NCBI RefSeq assembly: GCF_019175385.1
Contig: NC_083340.1
Location: 13,094,336 to 13,158,335, forward strand
Source: Lycium barbarum
Taxonomy: Eukaryota; Streptophyta; Magnoliopsida; Solanales; Solanaceae
DNA length: 64,000 nt
Reading direction: 5' to 3'
Shown piece after piece: positions 59,581 through 64,000 of this stretch (its first letter is position 1; every line of letters begins with the position of its first letter). The position numbers were made by a program, and so were the translations under genes. The notes below the pieces were generated by a model, which was given only the letters and a program-made list of their open reading frames with translations, was not told the origin of the DNA and searched no databases.

Positions 59581-60440
59581 ATTTTTTCTAGGTACCTCTG
59601 CATTCGTTCGTCTTTGACTTCGAAGACACTGTTGACTTGGTTTACGACCAGAGGGAGTTGCACTTTACTTCAATGACTTCAGCCCCTAAACTTTGAGCTA
59701 ATTCCAAACCTGTAATCATAGCCTCATAATCGGCTTTACTGTTAGTTAATTTTAAAGTTCTGATTGATTGTCGAATAATATCGCCTGCGGGCGCTCTAAG
59801 AACAATCCCCAATCCGGACCCTTTCACGTTCGATGCACCGTCCGTGTACAGGGTCCAAATTCTCGTGGTTTTCCCCAAGGTTAGAAAAAATTCTTTTTCT
59901 ACCTCGGGAACCATTGCCGGAGTAAAATCAGCTATAAAGTCGGCCAAGATTTGGGATTTTATAGTCGTTCTAGGTTTATGCTCGATATCATAACTGCTTA
60001 TTTCTATGACCCATTTCGTTAACCTTCCTGATAAGTCCGGTTTATGCATGATATTTTTTAACGGGTAAGTAGTCTCTACACATATGGGGTGGCATTGAAA
60101 ATAAGGTTTCAGTTTCCTAGAAGCATTTACCAAGGCTAACGCTAATTTTTCGAGGTCAGGATGACGAGTCGTTGCATCCCCTAATGTTCTACTTACATAA
60201 TAGATAGGGAATTGCGTACGTTCTTCTTCTCGGACCAAGACGCCACTTACCGCAACCTCGGATACAGCCAGATATAAGAACAATTGTTCATCTACTTTCG
60301 GATTGTGTAGTAAAGATGGACTTGGCAGGTACCATTTCAAATCTTCCAAAGCTCTTTGACATTTCGGTGTCCACACAAAGTCATTTTTCTTCCTTAGCAA
60401 TGAAAAGAAACGATGACTTTTATCCCAAGATCTTGAAATG
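59581..60440 (-). pseudogene. Tat RNase H pair
   Basis: The 252-codon frame (60400-59642) has the connection WTPKCQRALEDLKWYL, the first RNase H domain (LFLYLAVSEVAVSGVLVREE, YYVSRTLGDA) and the start of the second (WTLYTDGASNVKGSGLGIVL, ADYEAMITGLELAQSLGAE). The first domain has Leu-Ala where an Asp is usual (LYLAVSE), which fits its degenerate status in Tat elements. Confidence 0.85.
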
Positions 60441-61584
60441 AATCAGCTCAGAGCAGCTATTTTTTCGATTAACCTTTGCACCACCTTCACGTTGTTAACC
60501 ACCTCGATATCTTCAATGGCCTTAATTTTGTCCGGGTTGATTTTAATCCCGTGGTTCGATACCATGAAGCCCAAGAACTTCCCTGATCTAACGCCGAAGG
60601 CACACTTCTATGGATTCATCTTCATGTTGTATTTACGAACTATGTCGAAGGTTTCCTGCAAATGCTTTAAATGGTCCTCTATTTCGAGGGACGTAACTAG
60701 CATGTCATCAATACAAACCTCAATTATTTACCCTATTTGTTCTTCGAACATTCAGTTAACTAAGCATTGGTAAGTTGCACTGGCAGTTTTTAATCCGAAT
60801 GGCATTACATTATAACAATAAGTCCCATATCGGGTTATAACAGAAGTTTTCTCTTGATCCTCCGGATATGGTTATATCCGGAGTAGGCATCGAGAAAACT
60901 CAAAATTTTATTCCCTGCCGTGGCATCGATCATTCGATCAATGTGAGGTATAGGGAAGGAATCCTTCGGGCATTCTTTGTTCAGATCCTTATAATCAACA
61001 CACATTCTAAATTTATTACCTTTCTTCGGTACGAAAATGACATTAGCTAACTAGTCGGAGTATTTAACCTCCCGGATGGAACCTATTTTTAAAAGCTTTG
61101 TTATCTCTTCTTTGACGAAGGCATGCTTTACTTCGGCCATCGATCTTTTTTTCTGTTTCACTGAGGAAAACTTCTTATCAAGGCTTAACTTATGCATTTT
61201 TACTTCCGGTGGCACATCTGTCATGTCTAAATGGGACCATGCAAAACAATCGGCATTAGCTTGAAGAAATTTAATTAACTTATGCGTGAGCTCTGAGGTT
61301 AACCCCGTGCCAAGGTATACCTTTCTGTCCGGCAAGTGCACAAACAGGATAATCGGTTCCAGCTCCTCTATGGTAGATTTGGTTGCGTCTGAATAACCCG
61401 GTAGCACGAACGATCTAGGCATTCCAAAATCATCATCTTCGAAGTTCGAGCTCATCTCTTCCCTTTCTTTACCCAATAGCTCTTTGGTCCGGTTCTTTCT
61501 GAATGAGGGGTGCTTCTTTGACCGCGAACGTGAGAGGTGCTTCTTCGACAGCGAACATCTCCTTTGCCCCGAGTTGTTCCCCAT
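60441..61584 (-). pseudogene. Tat reverse transcriptase
   Basis: The lead-in holds HLDMTDVPPEVKMHKLSLDK and EEITKLLKIGSIREVKY, then, past a TAG (61055-61053), NVIFVPKKGNKFRMCVDYKD and SFLDAYSGYNHI. The catalytic box reads CIDDMLVTS (about 60715), with both Asp kept but Tyr replaced by Cys. A frame break lies near 60850 and stops near 60730 and 60610. Confidence 0.82.
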
Positions 61585-61723
61585 AGATTATTTTTATCCC
61601 TTTCGAGGTCGGGAATTTTAACATTTGATGCAATGTCGAGGGTACTGCCTTCATGCTATGGATCCACGGTCTGCCAAGAAACGCATTATACTTCATCTCA
61701 CTTTTGATGACATAGAACACTGT

Positions 61724-62011
61724 TTACTGAATAGTCCCGGCTATGTTGACCGGCAAAAAGATTTCTCCCTTAGTGGTTTCGCTTGCCATACTGAATCCAC
61801 TGAGAACCCGAGCTATTAGCACAATTTGATCTAACAGTCCCAATTGTTCTACCACTCTCCATCGAATAATATTGGCCGAACTACCTGGATCAATCAAAAT
61901 ACGTTTAACTTGAGATTTAAAAATAAGGATAGAAATTACCAACGCATCATTATGTGACTGAATGATGCCTTCGGCATCCTCATCGTTGAAAGAAATAGAT
62001 CTTTCAGGCAC
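61724..62011 (-). pseudogene. Tat protease
   Basis: HNDALVISILIF is followed by the aspartic protease motif ILIDPGSSANII and, later, LSGFSMASETTKGEIFLPV. The frame is open over 95 codons, but a stop parts it from the reverse transcriptase. Confidence 0.82.
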
Positions 62012-62717
62012 GTAATCCCTGGTCCGCTTCTCTCAAACAATTGAAACCTTTGTCCTCTTCTTTATCATTGGCCCTCGTGGTACATCCGTTCCTCCGATTA
62101 TCATATTGATCACGTGTTGCGGCTCCACGATTTTGACCTATTTGTGATTTCCCCTACCTTTGTCTCGGTCAATAAAGAATTCATGAAGGTGACCATCTTT
62201 TAACAACCAAGCCATCTTCTCTCTCAATTGGCAACAGTCCTCGGTCCTATGGCCATGAGTACCATGATACTCACACATCACTCTTGGATCTCTTTGAGCT
62301 TAGATTGGATCTTAATGGTCTCGACCACCTGGCATCTTTGATATGGCCATTGGCCGAGACAAGATCTGTGGTATTGATGTTGAAGTTGTACTCTGATAAC
62401 CTTGGGTTGTCACCGTCATTGGCTGACCCACCAGTATCACCTCTAAACAGCAGACCTCAGCTGCTAGTTCCGTGTTCAAGTCGCCTATCACTTCTACTCG
62501 AAAGATGAGCGGGGCCGATTCTTCCCTTATCCGTACTAAAGCCGAATTTATCTGGTCGAGCATATGGTCGGTACCTATCCTTCGATGGCCTTATCTCCTG
62601 TTCAAAATTCCTCCTCGATCTCTCAGAATTCTTACCCGCGTTTATCGGACCGGGGAGAAGTTCAAGTTGATCATCCTCTACATTAATCTTGGTTTTGTAC
62701 CTATTAAGGACATCAGC

Positions 62718-63803
62718 CTAAGTTACTGCCTCGTACTCCAACAAATTTTCCTTTAACTTGAACGAGGCAGTGGAGCTTCGAGAATTGAGACCCTTTGTAA
62801 AGGCTTGAGCTTCCCACTCTTTCGGGACCAGAGGGAGTTCCATTCGTTCTCTTTGGAACCTATTCATGAACTCTCGGAACAACTCATTATCTCTTTGGGT
62901 GATTCTGAAAATGTCCGTTTTTCTTGCTTGTACCTTCTTGGCTCCGACATGGGCTTTGATAAATGTATCTGCGAGCATTTCAAAAGAAGTGATGGAATGC
63001 TCGGGCAGATGGTCGTACCAGGTCAGCGATCCTTTAGAGAGTGTTTCTCTAAACTTTTTTAATAGTACTAATTCGATCTCGTCCTCTTCAACGTCGTTGC
63101 CCTTTATGGCACAAGTATACGAGGTCACATGTTCCTGAGGGTCTATCGTCCCGTCATACTTCGGGATATCCGCCATCTTGAACCTTTTTGGGATCAACTT
63201 TGGGGCCGCACTCCGAGGGAAAGTCCTTTGAATGTACCTCTTTGAGTCCGATGCTTTTAGGATTGAGGGTGCCCCGGGGATCTGGTCCAGTAGTGAGTTG
63301 TACGTTTCCACCCTATTCTCTGTGGATTCAACCCGTTTAGCATATTTTTCAAGCATTTTCAGGACCTCAATAGATGTACCTGACCCCTACCTGTTATCTC
63401 TATCAACCACTCGAGCTTCCTCTCGCCTTGGTTTGGTAGCCCGAATTGGCCCTGCCGATGCTGTTCTGTTATCCTTCTTTTAGAGCTTAGCTATAACCGC
63501 TTGTTGTTCCTGCAACATTTCAAATATCAGACGTAAGCCAATTTCATTTGCGACACCCGATGTCTTTTGGGCTTGTGCCCGAAGCAAAGTAGCTAAATTG
63601 TTGCTATTTAAAGGATCTATGGCCGGAAAGGCGGCATTGTCTTGGTTGACGGTGTTCTGGTTAAGGCCTTCCATCGAGTTCACAGCATTTGGGTTGGCTG
63701 GATCAGCAGGGGGTGCGTTCGGGTTTGGTAGCTCGGTGTTGTTGTCATTTTCAGCAGCTATCTCGTTGTTGTTCACGTGTCCGGATTGACCACTACTTAC
63801 CAT
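62718..63803 (-). pseudogene. Tat Gag
   Basis: Two frames separated by stops near 63480 and 63390. The first starts at ATG 63803 (MVSSGQSGHV) and is Asn/Pro-rich. The second holds the capsid domain: DIPKYDGTIDPQEHVTSY, LTWYDHLPEHSITSFEML, then LFREFMNRFQRE and KEWEAQAFTKGL. A spacer with further gag text, including a CQLREKMAWLLK-like part near 62210, follows to 62030 in broken frames. Confidence 0.85.
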
Positions 63804-63881
63804 CTTAAATATCTGAAACGCAAACTTTCAAAGAAAAAATGAAAGAGGGAGTTGAAAATTAATCACCACTATTATCCTAGG

Positions 63882-63898
63882 CCCCACAGTGGGCGCCA
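63882..63898 (-). other. Tat primer binding site
   Basis: The minus strand reads TGGCGCCCACTGTGGGG, three bases inside the 5' LTR end. TGGCGCC starts are typical of Tat/Athila-type primers. Confidence 0.8.
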
Positions 63899-63901
63899 AA
63901 C

Positions 63902-64000
63902 TATTTACCCTTAAAAATGGTAATAATTAAATTTATAAGTGGTTAATAGAATATGTGATTTGATTAATAGGTTATGTATGACAATAGCAAGCAAATGATA
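63902..64000 (-). repeat. Tat element 5' LTR, 99 bases visible
   Basis: TATTTACCCTTAAAAATGG and the following text match 52893 onward, up to AATAGCAAG. The remainder is beyond the window. Confidence 0.85.

Larger units (their letters stand above)
52893..64000 (-). mobile_element. Tat-clade gypsy retrotransposon, minus orientation, 5' LTR truncated by window
   Basis: The 3' LTR is 52893-53568 and the 5' LTR starts at 63902. Between them, read on the minus strand, are a tRNA-type primer site, Gag, protease, reverse transcriptase, two RNase H-like domains and a truncated integrase, then a plus-strand antisense ORF. A second RNase H before integrase and an antisense 3' ORF are known features of Tat elements. 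Many stops make it non-autonomous. Confidence 0.88.

Noticed and set aside
1..64000. tRNA, rRNA or endogenous pararetrovirus sequences
   Set aside because: No cloverleaf-compatible tRNA gene apart from SINE heads, no rRNA blocks, and no movement protein or coat protein signatures beside a reverse transcriptase; all RTs are flanked by LTRs and have integrase or LINE context.

Overview
This is a TE-rich nuclear window from a flowering plant, almost certainly Solanaceae. Support: two complete plant P450 genes with GT-AG introns, SINEs of Solanaceae type, Tekay, Tat and copia LTR elements, and CACTA and Stowaway-like MITEs. Because a CYP749-type P450, a CYP88-type P450 and an AOP-like 2-oxoglutarate dioxygenase lie together on the minus strand, I infer a withanolide-producing lineage (Physalis, Withania or Datura type). 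That link rests on recalled literature, not on a search.

Layout. 1-2197: part of a Tekay-type LTR. 2908-10806: a three-exon 2-ODD pseudogene (minus). Its intron 1 holds a complete but decayed copia element (4944-10432). Its upstream region is cut about 100 bp from the ATG by a 4.1 kb solo LTR (10911-15044, duplication CTGGT). 15108-20525: MITEs, a truncated SINE and a LINE remnant. 20526-22932: intact five-exon CYP749-like gene (minus). 23-28 kb: MITE, SINE, LINE and LTR fragments. 28274-41204: an old non-coding copia-type element split by a young Tekay chromovirus (29013-40795, duplication GAAAA). 43643-46500: intact eight-exon CYP88-like gene (minus). 46620-50450: a tandem duplication whose second copy preserves the empty sites of a solo LTR and a Stowaway-like MITE present in the first. 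51127-52890: 3' end of a LINE. 52893-64000: a Tat-clade gypsy element (minus) with an antisense extra ORF and a Tekay LTR fragment in place of its integrase end; its 5' LTR runs off the window.

The only host genes I can support are the two P450s and the broken dioxygenase. All three families oxidise terpenoid or steroid-like small molecules, and they share one strand with about 10 kb and 21 kb between them, spacing mostly made of transposons. The simplest reading is part of a specialised-metabolism gene cluster expanded by transposons, in which the 2-ODD copy has died. The window shows no sterol isomerase, dehydrogenase or acyltransferase; such partners, if any, lie outside.

All exon boundaries were placed by hand from splice signals, reading phase and family conservation. 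No alignment or database search was run.
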